Below, piece by piece: positions 1-5,744 of a DNA stretch of 11,208 bases. A program made the position numbers and the translations under genes. The stretch spans positions 1 through 11,208 of the forward strand of contig JAGQNJ010000026.1 of assembly GCA_020428115.1 (NCBI GenBank), in the 5' to 3' direction. Numbering within the stretch: the stretch's first letter is position 1; each line of letters begins with the position of its first letter. The notes under the pieces were generated by a model. That model saw nothing but the letters and a program-made list of their open reading frames with translations. It did not search any database and was not told the DNA's origin. Origin of the DNA: Candidatus Saccharimonadota bacterium (lineage in GTDB: Bacteria > Patescibacteriota > Saccharimonadia > Saccharimonadales > JAGQNJ01).

Positions 1-213
1 TATCGTTTGCATCAAGCAGGAATCATAGAGCACGAGCTTCATGAGAATATCGATAGCAAGCATGATGTTTTGGTTGTCGAATGGTCGGATGTCGTTCGAT
101 CAATTTTGCCCAAAACTCGACTCAAAATAACAATTAAGGCAACGGGTGATACGGAGCGCAAAATACAGATAGATTGCCCCGAAAAACTCAAATATTTGGT
201 GGCCGGTCTATGA
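1..213 (+). CDS. tsaE: TsaE, tRNA t6A biosynthesis ATPase, C-terminal part (5' end outside window)
   Basis: The frame is open from base 1 and begins YRLHQAG, which matches the HxDxYRL segment in the second half of TsaE (YjeE) P-loop ATPases. It continues with an alternating strand pattern (VLVVEWSDVV, then RLKITI) typical of the TsaE C-terminus, where the conserved EW follows the YR motif. About 70 residues are visible. The Walker A and switch regions lie upstream of the window. TsaE binds the TsaB-TsaD complex and its ATPase cycle supports repeated rounds of N6-threonylcarbamoyladenosine formation at position 37 of ANN-decoding tRNAs. The stop TGA overlaps the tsaB ATG (ATGA at 210-213), so the two genes are translationally coupled and their products work in one complex. 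A TTG at 7 is inside the gene and is not the start. Confidence 0.88.
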   Translation, partial: YRLHQAGIIEHELHENIDSKHDVLVVEWSDVVRSILPKTRLKITIKATGDTERKIQIDCPEKLKYLVAGL

Positions 214-602
214 TAATACTTACACTTAGAACTGATCAGCCAACTGCAAGTATCGCGCTATACAATGACGATACGCTATTGGAGCGCATAGCATGGGAAG
301 CGCATCGTGAGCTGGCTCGCACGATACATACCAAGATTAGATCATTACTGGCGAAACACGACTATACTTGGCAGGATATCGCAGGCCTCGTGTGTTACGA
401 GGGCCCGGGGAGTTTTACGGGTTTGCGGATCGGTCTTACTGTCGCAAATACGCTAGCTCATGAATTAGCGATCCCAATTGTTGGTACAACAACAGAAGAT
501 TGGGAGCGCGATGGCGTGCAAAAACTGCTTGATGGCACAAACCAGACAGTGGTTTTGCCTCACTATGGTCGCGAGCCACATATTACGACACCCAAAAAAT
601 AA
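210..602 (+). CDS. tsaB: TsaB, minimal form of the t6A complex scaffold subunit
   Basis: The 130-residue product starts MIILTLRTDQPTASIALYND, the first strand pair of an ASKHA-fold protein. At residues 64-74 it has EGPGSFTGLR, the hallmark of TsaB, followed by IGLTVANTLAHEL and the IPIVGTTT strand. The ATG at 210 overlaps the tsaE stop (ATGA); a GTG-type start further upstream would lie inside tsaE. TsaB is a catalytically inactive paralogue of TsaD that dimerises with it and is required for tRNA t6A synthesis. Bacterial TsaB proteins are usually about 220-230 residues. Here the N-terminal lobe of about 100 residues runs almost directly into a tail (LPHYGREPHIT, 116-126) that resembles the P-x-Y-x-R-x-P end of full-length TsaB. 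The second actin-like lobe therefore seems to be lost, rather than the gene being cut off by a frameshift. Confidence 0.85.
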   Translation: MIILTLRTDQPTASIALYNDDTLLERIAWEAHRELARTIHTKIRSLLAKHDYTWQDIAGLVCYEGPGSFTGLRIGLTVANTLAHELAIPIVGTTTEDWERDGVQKLLDGTNQTVVLPHYGREPHITTPKK

Positions 603-604
603 CA

Positions 605-633
605 TTGTTAAATCGCCATAGGTTTCGTATTAT
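605..633 (+). promoter_or_regulatory. Probable rny promoter
   Basis: TTGTTA (605-610, 4/6 match to the -35 consensus) and TATTAT (628-633, 5/6 match to -10) are separated by exactly 17 bp. The predicted transcript would start near 640 and leave a leader of about 125 nt before rny. The leader contains only weak inverted repeats (TCAAA/TTTGA around an ATG-free six-base loop near 681-696). I recognise no riboswitch in it, and there is no terminator between tsaB and this promoter. Confidence 0.5.
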
Positions 634-767
634 TTTAGGTAAGGATTTGGAGTTTAGTAAGAATCCCCACTGATTATTTATTCAAACTGTTATTTGAGAT
701 CATCATTGCGACTAAAGAAGTGATAGTGACTGTCAGCAAGTAGGTGTTTTCATCGGAAAGGAAAGCT

Positions 768-2282
768 ATGGATCCAATTACCATTGTTTTGGCAATTGTG
801 GGTATTGGTGTTGGTTTTGGTGCCAGCACAGTAGTCACCAAACAAAAACTCGGAGCGAACGAAGAAGCCGCCAAAAAGAAACTGAGCGAAGCAAAGCGTG
901 AGGCAGACAAACTCGTTGCCAAAGCGCGCGAAGAAGCTGCCGAAAAGGCCGAAGAAGCTCGCAAAGAGGAGCAATCACGTCGACGTGAAATCAAGGATAT
1001 CGAGAAACGTCTACTTGATCGTGAAGAAACTCTAGACAAAAAGCTCGACGAACTAGACAAGCGCGCCGAAAAGCTCCGCAAGTCCGAGGACGAGCTCGAA
1101 ACGCTCAAAGATGAAATACGTGGTATCAGAACCAAGCAGCAAGAGAAGTTAGAGAAAATCGCAAAGCTCGACAAAAAGGAAGCTGCAGATAAACTCATGA
1201 AAATGACCGAGCGTGATATTAAGGGCGATCTGATAAACCTCATTAACAAACTACAGAACGAAGCGCGTGACGAAGCCGAAGAAAAGGCTGCCCTGATCAT
1301 TACGACTGCTATGGAGCGTATGGCAAGTGAAGTGACTGCCGAGCGCACCGTAACAAGTGTTAAGCTCGAAGACGAAGAGATGAAGGGCCGTATCATTGGT
1401 AAAGAAGGTCGCAACATCCAAGCCTTGCAGCGAGCAACTGGCGTTGATATTTTGGTTGATGACACGCCAGGCTATGTGGTGCTTTCTAGCTTTGACCCAG
1501 TGCGTCGCGAGGTTGCTCGTCAGGCACTTGAGATGCTTCTCAAAGATGGCCGCGTGCACCCTGGACGTATCGAGGAAGTTGTTGATAAAGCCCAGAAGAA
1601 CGTCCAAAAAGACGTCATTCGTGCAGGTGAGGATGCTGCCCGAGAAGTTGGAATTATGGGCATGCCTAAAGAGATCTTGCAATTGCTTGGTGAGCTCAAA
1701 TACCGCACAAGTTACGGACAGAACGTGCTCAAGCACAGTACGGAGATGGCGCATATCTCTGGCATTATTGCCGAGGAAGTTGGCGCCGATGTCAAAACGG
1801 CCAAGTATGCTGCACTAGTTCACGATATTGGTAAGGCTCTGACACACAAAATAGAGGGTAAGCATCATCACATCAGCGGCGAAATGTTGCGTAAATATGG
1901 TGCGCCGGAAGCTGTTGCGTTGGCAGCAGAGCAGCATCACGACGATGTGGAGGCCACTACTGTAGAGGCATTGATCGTTCGCACGGTCGATGCAATTAGT
2001 GCCGCACGACCTGGTGCCCGAAACATTAGCGCCGAGAACTTCGCTGAGCGCATGAAGGATCTCGAGAACGTTGCTACTAGCTTTGGCGGTATCGAAAAAG
2101 CCTACGCTATCAGTGCCGGTCGAGAAGTTCGTGTGTTTGTCCGCCCTAAGGACATCGACGACCTGAATGCTATCAAGCTCGCCCGTGACATTGCCAACAA
2201 GATAGAATCCACCATGCAATATCCAGGTACAATCAAAGTAAACGTCATCCGCGAGACGCGGGCTATCGAGTTCGCCAAGTAG
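768..2282 (+). CDS. rny: Ribonuclease Y
   Basis: The start is the ATG at 768, preceded by a good ribosome binding site (GGAAAGGA, about 5-10 nt upstream). The in-frame GTG at 744 has none and would add eight polar residues before the membrane anchor. The 504 residues show the complete RNase Y layout. There is one N-terminal membrane helix (about 5-23), then a long charged coiled coil rich in E, K, R and A (about 30-195), a KH RNA-binding domain with GRIIGKEGRNI near 205-217, and an HD domain. The HD domain has H323 and the metal-binding HD pair H352-D353 (VHDIGKA), plus the AAEQHHDD segment. Length is close to the usual 510-520. RNase Y is a membrane-anchored endonuclease that starts mRNA decay in bacteria lacking RNase E. 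Nothing is missing, so the enzyme should be active. The next gene follows after 6 nt. Confidence 0.97.
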   Translation: MDPITIVLAIVGIGVGFGASTVVTKQKLGANEEAAKKKLSEAKREADKLVAKAREEAAEKAEEARKEEQSRRREIKDIEKRLLDREETLDKKLDELDKRAEKLRKSEDELETLKDEIRGIRTKQQEKLEKIAKLDKKEAADKLMKMTERDIKGDLINLINKLQNEARDEAEEKAALIITTAMERMASEVTAERTVTSVKLEDEEMKGRIIGKEGRNIQALQRATGVDILVDDTPGYVVLSSFDPVRREVARQALEMLLKDGRVHPGRIEEVVDKAQKNVQKDVIRAGEDAAREVGIMGMPKEILQLLGELKYRTSYGQNVLKHSTEMAHISGIIAEEVGADVKTAKYAALVHDIGKALTHKIEGKHHHISGEMLRKYGAPEAVALAAEQHHDDVEATTVEALIVRTVDAISAARPGARNISAENFAERMKDLENVATSFGGIEKAYAISAGREVRVFVRPKDIDDLNAIKLARDIANKIESTMQYPGTIKVNVIRETRAIEFAK

Positions 2283-2288
2283 ATCAGA

Positions 2289-2831
2289 ATGCGAGAGAAT
2301 GTTCCTGCTTTTGAGCGAACATTACCAGAGAACGAGCTCGTTCATGAGTGGTTTGAAAGGGCAATGTTTCAGCCAAACGCTGTGCATCCCCTCATACTCA
2401 AACACGGCTGTTCCTTAATCTTGTTGCAGACCCAAGACAACAATGGTAATCAGATACGAAGCATTGTATCTGAAGCTTTTGAGTGTGAGCCGCATGACTA
2501 TTCCAGGGAGATGATTGGGATAGGTGAGGGCGATGACCCCGTTGGTCTAAAGACTGACGGGGTGCGAACAGTTATAGATATTGATGCTATGACAGCTCGA
2601 ACCTTTGACTTTGATGCAGGATATAATGAAATCCAAGGATACTTTTATGCCTGTGAACAAATGATATATGGAGGAGTTTTAGAACCAGAGGATTATTTAG
2701 CTGCTATGGTACAGTTTCTGCAACAAGACATTACACATCAAGTAATTGCCCTGGATCGGGATACTAACGCACGAGCCATATGGGAGGAGACTGTGTTGTT
2801 GGCAAAATTGAAGATGGGTTCTGCTGAGTGA
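2289..2831 (+). CDS. Protein of unknown function, linked to rny
   Basis: The 180-residue product begins 6 nt after the rny stop. There is no clear Shine-Dalgarno before the ATG, so translation probably depends on ribosomes terminating on rny. The protein is acidic and soluble, with no signal peptide or membrane helix. It alternates strand-like stretches (CSLILLQTQ, 41-49; VRTVIDIDAMTARTFDFD, about 92-109) with helices (YNEIQGYFYACEQMIYGG, and the segment after EPEDYLAAMVQFLQ). This is a compact alpha/beta pattern, but I do not recognise a family or catalytic motif. It is followed directly by a strong terminator, so it is the last gene of the rny transcript. A role connected with RNase Y is suggested only by position. 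Coding is likely real given its length and the tight spacing on both sides. Confidence 0.75.
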   Translation: MRENVPAFERTLPENELVHEWFERAMFQPNAVHPLILKHGCSLILLQTQDNNGNQIRSIVSEAFECEPHDYSREMIGIGEGDDPVGLKTDGVRTVIDIDAMTARTFDFDAGYNEIQGYFYACEQMIYGGVLEPEDYLAAMVQFLQQDITHQVIALDRDTNARAIWEETVLLAKLKMGSAE

Positions 2832-2859
2832 AGCCAAGCAACACACAAGCCTAAAAGCA

Positions 2860-2887
2860 AAACCACCCTTAGAGTAGGGTGGTTTTT
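2860..2887. terminator. Rho-independent terminator between convergent genes, probably bidirectional
   Basis: Perfect 10-bp stem AAACCACCCT (2860-2869) / AGGGTGGTTT (2876-2885) with a six-base loop TAGAGT. A T run lies at 2883-2887 on the + strand, and an A run on the left side provides U's for the opposite strand. It lies 29 bp after the stop of the gene ending at 2831 and 48 bp beyond the stop of the RRM gene on the - strand, so it can end both transcripts. Confidence 0.92.
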
Positions 2888-2934
2888 ATTCCGTTGGCTT
2901 GTCTTAAATTACTAGGCAAACACTGGGCTACTGA

Positions 2935-3222
2935 TTAGTAGCGGCGTCGGAAGTTGTCGTTTGGACGGCGTTCTTCGCGGGGGCGTGCTTCGTTTACGAC
3001 GATTGCACGACCATTCAGCTCTTTGCCGTTTAGCTCCTTGATTGCAGCTTGGCCTTCCTTGATGTCTTCCATCTCGACAAAACCAAAGCCCTTAGATCGG
3101 CCTGTATCGCGATCCTTGATCACAGTAGCTGATACAACCTTGCCCTGTTCGGCAAAGAATGCTTCTAGCTCTTCATCTGTAACGCTGTAAGCCAAACCGC
3201 CTACGTAGAGTTTCATTGACAT
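2935..3222 (-). CDS. Single-RRM RNA-binding protein (Rbp-like)
   Basis: The 95-residue protein is one RNA recognition motif. RNP2 is LYVGGL (5-10) and RNP1 is KGFGFVEM (44-51), with the conserved aromatic residues Y6, F46 and F48 that stack on RNA bases. The fold order is complete through the last strand (AIVVNEARP). A short Arg-rich tail (EERRPNDNFRRRY) follows, similar to the small Rbp proteins of cyanobacteria and other bacteria. Such proteins bind single-stranded RNA, act as chaperones or regulators, and are often cold-induced. The ATG at 3222 is placed well after GAAAGG (3233-3238); an internal ATG at 3216 is a less favoured alternative. It has its own promoter and a leader of about 110 nt in which the ribosome binding site can be paired (separate entry). 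Convergent with the rny unit. Confidence 0.95.
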   Translation of the reverse strand: MSMKLYVGGLAYSVTDEELEAFFAEQGKVVSATVIKDRDTGRSKGFGFVEMEDIKEGQAAIKELNGKELNGRAIVVNEARPREERRPNDNFRRRY

Positions 3223-3230
3223 TTTATATT

Positions 3231-3287
3231 AACCTTTCGTTTATTTATATCGCTCGCGTTCTTCATGGTTTCTCGCGATGAAAGGTT
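3231..3287 (-). promoter_or_regulatory. Leader element that can hide the RRM gene's ribosome binding site
   Basis: In the transcript, AACCTTTC (3287-3280) is perfectly complementary to GAAAGGTT (3238-3231), which contains the Shine-Dalgarno. The pairing continues with ATCGC (3279-3275) to GCGAT (3253-3249), leaving a ten-base A/U-rich bulge on the downstream arm. This gives 13 base pairs that close over the ribosome binding site about 8 nt before the start codon. Such a helix could act as a thermosensitive or protein-controlled switch, or allow feedback by the RRM protein itself. The pairing is visible in the sequence; the regulatory role is inference. Confidence 0.55.
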
Positions 3288-3341
3288 GCCTGGTGGCGTC
3301 AATACAAAGGAGGAATAATCGTAACAACTTGCTTGGCGTTT

Positions 3342-3370
3342 ATTTTACCACAACAGTTAACAATTTGAAA
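3342..3370 (-). promoter_or_regulatory. Probable promoter of the RRM gene
   Basis: Reading the - strand, an extended -10 (TGGTAAAAT, 3350-3342) is preceded at 17 bp by a weak -35 (TTTCAA, 3370-3365, 3/6). The predicted start near 3335 gives a leader of about 110 nt that includes the Shine-Dalgarno-pairing element and a CCTCCTTT stretch (3313-3306). Confidence 0.45.
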
Positions 3371-3423
3371 CCCTAATGTGCTTTTGTCTTTTTTGGTCGC
3401 AGTTTGAAATAACGTAGGTGCTG

Positions 3424-3606
3424 TTATTTTATTCTGGCAAAACCAATCGTACCCGTAACCTGAAGCACAAGGCCAGCGGTCAATAGGAACGCTTGCATGC
3501 CCTGAGAACTGTTCTGCGTAACTCCCATTACGATCAGGAATATCCCCGCCGCGATTAGGATTACATTTAATATTCGTTCACCCGATCCAGAAGATTTCTT
3601 TGCCAT
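3424..3606 (-). CDS. Small two-helix membrane protein of unknown function
   Basis: I choose the ATG at 3606 because AGGGG lies 5 nt upstream. The in-frame GTG at 3612 would place this site inside the gene. The 60 residues have a short Lys/Ser-rich cytoplasmic start (MAKKSSGSGER) and two hydrophobic helices (about 12-30 and 38-57). These are joined by a polar turn, TQNSSQGMQ, and followed by a basic end (FARIK). The predicted topology has both ends inside the cell. No family is recognised. A possible -10 box (TATACT, 3641-3636) lies about 30 nt upstream. Downstream there is a 200-bp gap holding the RRM promoter and leader, with no convincing terminator. Its length and codon pattern and the good ribosome site support a real gene. 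Confidence 0.65.
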   Translation of the reverse strand: MAKKSSGSGERILNVILIAAGIFLIVMGVTQNSSQGMQAFLLTAGLVLQVTGTIGFARIK

Positions 3607-3756
3607 ATCCACCCCTATTGTTAATGCTTATTCTCAGTATACTATAAGCGAAAGCAATAAAGTAATAAAATAGGGTTGTTTTGCCATTTCACCAAACAAT
3701 TCGAGAAAAAGAAGAACGCTGGAAGAGTTCAATTTAGGACATAGTTCCTCAACATG

Positions 3757-3782
3757 AAAAAATCCAAGCACGAGGCCTGGAT
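3757..3782 (-). terminator. Terminator of the tRNA-Pro transcript
   Basis: On the - strand, ATCCAGGC (3782-3775) pairs with GCTTGGAT (3769-3762) around a five-base loop (eight pairs, including one G-U), followed by six T's (3762-3757). It begins 7 nt after the encoded CCA end of the tRNA, a typical place for an intrinsic terminator of a one-gene tRNA unit. Confidence 0.85.
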
Positions 3783-3789
3783 GTTTTAA

Positions 3790-3866
3790 TGGTCGGGGAG
3801 GCCGGACTCGAACCGGCGACCTCGCGGTCCCAAACCGCGCGCGCTAGCCAACTGCGCCACACCCCG
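3790..3866 (-). tRNA. tRNA-Pro (anticodon UGG), CCA encoded
   Basis: The 77 bases on the - strand fold as a cloverleaf. The D stem is GCGC/GCGC with a nine-base loop. The anticodon arm is CGCGG-TTTGGGA-CCGCG with anticodon TGG and G37. The variable loop is AGGTC and the T arm is GCCGG-TTCGAGT-CCGGC. The acceptor strands CGGGGTG and CTCCCCG pair at six of seven positions, with C1-G72, typical of tRNA-Pro. Position 6 faces position 67 as U-U. A73 and CCA (3792-3790) are encoded. It is flanked by its own promoter and terminator. Confidence 0.95.
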
Positions 3867-3877
3867 AACAAGTGCTT

Positions 3878-3906
3878 ATTCTAACAGATTGATAGCTCTG
3901 TTTCCA
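3878..3906 (-). promoter_or_regulatory. Promoter of tRNA-Pro
   Basis: On the - strand, TGGAAA (3906-3901, 4/6 of -35) and TAGAAT (3883-3878, 5/6 of -10) are 17 bp apart. Transcription would start near 3871, a few bases before the mature 5' end at 3866. The -35 lies just beyond the stop of the upstream secreted-protein gene. Confidence 0.55.
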
Positions 3907-3912
3907 GTAATA

Positions 3913-4308
3913 TTATGGGGTTGACTTATGCTGGTCTTCGTCGTCTTTGCGTCGTCGCCAAAAGGCGATAAGCCACCATAACCCGAGTAGAGTGGCGATG
4001 ATGAGAATAGTTATTAGCCAGGCGAGACCCCAGTGCGAAGATTGCCCAGATGTGATCTCAGTCTCTGTTAGCAGAATGTCCTCGTCTGCTGAGGTTGGGT
4101 TGGTTGTATCTTGTGCTTCTGCGGAATCAGTTGTGGTGGTATCAGAAGCATCAGATGATGTTGGGCAGATAGTTTCTGAATAGTTGGTTCCAACCTCATA
4201 GTTGTCGCACCCATACTGTGCTACGGCGGGACTAGCACCAAACAACAAGACGCCCATTACCATAATAATAAATGCGCCAATGCCGTATCTTACTGTCCGA
4301 AGTATCAT
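3913..4308 (-). CDS. Secreted, C-terminally membrane-anchored small protein with a QYG...YSETIC box
   Basis: The 131-residue product has an N-terminal signal peptide (MILRTVRYG, then a hydrophobic core to about 25, with likely cleavage after SPAVA at 30). The mature chain starts directly with a Cys-containing box (QYGC at 31-34, YSETIC at 43-48). This is followed by a low-complexity Ser/Thr/Asp/Glu linker (about 50-90), a membrane helix (about 93-116) and a basic-acidic tail (RRRKDDEDQ). The expected topology is a box exposed outside the cell on a flexible stalk. The two Cys could form a disulfide. The box is partly shared with the beta-helix protein at 5745-7610. There is no Shine-Dalgarno, and the -10 box sits 8 nt from the ATG, so the mRNA is probably leaderless. 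No known family is recognised. Confidence 0.8.
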   Translation of the reverse strand: MILRTVRYGIGAFIIMVMGVLLFGASPAVAQYGCDNYEVGTNYSETICPTSSDASDTTTTDSAEAQDTTNPTSADEDILLTETEITSGQSSHWGLAWLITILIIATLLGLWWLIAFWRRRKDDEDQHKSTP

Positions 4309-4316
4309 AATAATTG

Positions 4317-4345
4317 ACTATAGTTGGTGTGGCAGCGTATGTCTA
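4317..4345 (-). promoter_or_regulatory. Promoter of the anchored secreted protein (leaderless type)
   Basis: On the - strand, TAGACA (4345-4340, 5/6 of -35) and TATAGT (4322-4317, 5/6 of -10) are 17 bp apart. Only 8 nt separate the -10 from the ATG at 4308, so transcription should begin at or next to the start codon. Confidence 0.65.
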
Positions 4346-4357
4346 GCGCAGTTGCAT

Positions 4358-4386
4358 TTGAGCTGCACACACGACACTGATATAAT
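4358..4386 (+). promoter_or_regulatory. Strong promoter of the tail-fibre-like gene
   Basis: TTGAGC (4358-4363, 4/6) and a perfect TATAAT (4381-4386) are separated by 17 bp, and TGA before the -10 makes it an extended -10 box. Its -35 lies 12 bp from the -35 of the opposite promoter, so the two genes are divergent from one compact control region. Transcription would start near 4393, giving a leader of about 80 nt. Confidence 0.75.
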
Positions 4387-4416
4387 AAGCATAATCACAG
4401 AGGGAGAGCAACAGAA

Positions 4417-4446
4417 GTGAGCATGAATTCACTGGGGCTGTTATGA
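4417..4446 (+). CDS. Possible nine-residue leader peptide
   Basis: In the leader of the 4475 gene, AGGGAGAG (4401-4408) is followed 8 nt later by GTG at 4417, opening a short frame MSMNSLGLL that ends at TGA 4444-4446. An inverted repeat (AGTGA 4416-4420 / TCACT 4429-4433) overlaps its start. The Shine-Dalgarno here is as good as that of the main gene. The frame shows no run of regulatory codons, so it could simply be chance. Confidence 0.22.
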   Translation: MSMNSLGLL

Positions 4447-4474
4447 CGATAATGATGAAGACGGGGCTATATTA

Positions 4475-5395
4475 ATGGCGAGGTTACCCAAACCTGGGTC
4501 TGATAAAGGTACGTGGGGGACTATTCTCAATGATTATTTGAGTGTTGCTCACAACGCTGATGGTACGCTCAAATCTGGCAGTACCAGTGGTACTGGAGCA
4601 TTACAGTCTGGTAATAATTTGTCTGATCTAGGTAATGTAAGTACGGCAAAGAGTAACCTGTCGCTGAATAAGGCAGACGTCGGACTTTCGAACGTTGATG
4701 ATGTAAAACAACTGCCAATTAGTGGTGGCACGATGACCGGTAAGCTTAAGCTTATGCCGTGGACAGAACTGAGCGGTGAAACACCCGATGGATGGCCACT
4801 ACTTCCGTTTGATCCAAACGATGGCCATCAGATAGGGCTTAGTTTTACCGAAGAAAGTGGCAACGGCAATGATTATTCCATGTGGCAACATCGCGGTCAC
4901 GTCATGATTGGTGTTGCTGATGCAGCCAATGTTTTAGGCTATGGCGCAGGGTGGATTATCCCGGTCATGACTATTGGCTCACCTGTTGTTACGGGTATAA
5001 CCTTCCCCACGGGCTGGCGGTTTAACGATGACCCCGCGGCACAAGGATCACTACTGCACCCGTATGAATCTGGCATCCGTAATGGTAAGGGAACGGGCAT
5101 GCACCTTATCGCCGATTATACTGTTGGTGCCTATGCAAATAATATTAAGGCGTTTGAGTGGTCGACCACTAGCGTAACCATAGCCTCAGGTATTGGGCTG
5201 AGCGTAAACGGGACGATTACGATTTCTTCTGACACAAATTTGTATCGTTCTGCAGCAAACGTACTAAAGACTGACGATGCTTTTGATGCAGCATCCTATC
5301 GAGTAGGAGGAGCTACTGGTGCAAGCGGTACTTTTACTAGTAACGACGGCAAAACCATTACGGTGACCAACGGACTGATTACTTCAATAGTGTAG
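4475..5395 (+). CDS. Phage tail-fibre-like protein with LPxPGSDxGxWG N-terminal motif
   Basis: The 306-residue protein has no signal peptide or membrane helix. It opens MARLPKPGSDKGTWGTILND, continuing YLSVAHNADGTLK (21-33), an N-terminal module I associate with Saccharibacteria/CPR tail-like proteins. Next come a Ser/Gly-rich stretch with NNLSDLGNVSTAKSNL (47-62), then NKADVGLSNVDD (65-76) and GGTMTGKL (84-91). These signatures occur in phage tail fibre repeats of the T4 gp37/lambda Stf type. The middle (about 95-225) is Gly/Trp-rich, possibly a receptor- or ligand-binding head. The C-terminus (SGTFTSNDGKTITVTNG, then LITSIV) resembles ends of tail-like proteins. Start 4475 has ACGGGG about 8 nt upstream. 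No tail, capsid or lysis gene is nearby, so it is a solo gene under a strong promoter. How it would leave the cell is unclear. Confidence 0.75.
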   Translation: MARLPKPGSDKGTWGTILNDYLSVAHNADGTLKSGSTSGTGALQSGNNLSDLGNVSTAKSNLSLNKADVGLSNVDDVKQLPISGGTMTGKLKLMPWTELSGETPDGWPLLPFDPNDGHQIGLSFTEESGNGNDYSMWQHRGHVMIGVADAANVLGYGAGWIIPVMTIGSPVVTGITFPTGWRFNDDPAAQGSLLHPYESGIRNGKGTGMHLIADYTVGAYANNIKAFEWSTTSVTIASGIGLSVNGTITISSDTNLYRSAANVLKTDDAFDAASYRVGGATGASGTFTSNDGKTITVTNGLITSIV

Positions 5396-5415
5396 CAAGT
5401 ATCGTTTACCAATTT

Positions 5416-5739
5416 TTATACGCGAGAGTTGCTCTGCGAGCCATGCGCGCGGTAGTGACGAACAGCTATGTACGCAAGAGCGCTACCGCTAAATAGCAAC
5501 ATCATACCGACGATCAAAGGCAAGGCCTGGTTAATACCTGTATTCGCTAGGGAATCTGAGCCACCGGAAACCGTTGCAGATGGCGAAAACTCGGAAGTTG
5601 CTCCATAGACGTAGCTCGACGAGTCTGGGGTAATCTCATCTGCATATGCACGGACAGGTAACAATGCCAATGCACAAGAAGCAAGTACTACAAGTAGCAG
5701 GGCCTTCACTGATCTAGATTGAGTCATACGTTGTCGCAT
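5416..5739 (-). CDS. Small LAXTG sortase-substrate surface protein
   Basis: The start is set at 5739 because GGAGG (5753-5749) lies 9 nt upstream. The ATG at 5745, which forms TAATG with the stop of the upstream gene, is only 3 nt from it, and the ATG at 5757 precedes it. The 107 residues show a signal peptide (basic start, hydrophobic core about 12-28, cleavage after AYA at 33) and a short Ser/Thr/Gly-rich mature part. A sorting signal follows: LANTG (64-68), a hydrophobic helix (about 72-92) and a basic tail (RHYRAHG). LAXTG is the type of motif recognised by class E sortases of high-GC Gram-positive bacteria. No sortase gene is in this window. The mature region before LANTG is only about 30 residues, so it may be a linker or partner rather than an enzyme. 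It is translationally coupled to the beta-helix gene. Confidence 0.8.
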   Translation of the reverse strand: MRQRMTQSRSVKALLLVVLASCALALLPVRAYADEITPDSSSYVYGATSEFSPSATVSGGSDSLANTGINQALPLIVGMMLLFSGSALAYIAVRHYRAHGSQSNSRV

Positions 5740-5744
5740 TGTCA

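Noticed and set aside
674..1465. Long open frame on the - strand across the rny coiled-coil region
   Set aside because: It is Ser-rich and low complexity, antisense to the highly biased Glu/Lys/Ala codons of the RNase Y coiled coil, and lacks a ribosome site or any known domain.
3216..3270. Out-of-frame upstream ORF (17 codons) overlapping the RRM start
   Set aside because: The ATG has no Shine-Dalgarno and lies inside the loop of the leader helix; it is most simply chance.
3790..3866. tRNA-Pro as an attachment site for a mobile element carrying the tail-fibre-like gene
   Set aside because: I see no second copy of the tRNA 3' end in the window and no integrase; a native promoter and terminator flank the tRNA.
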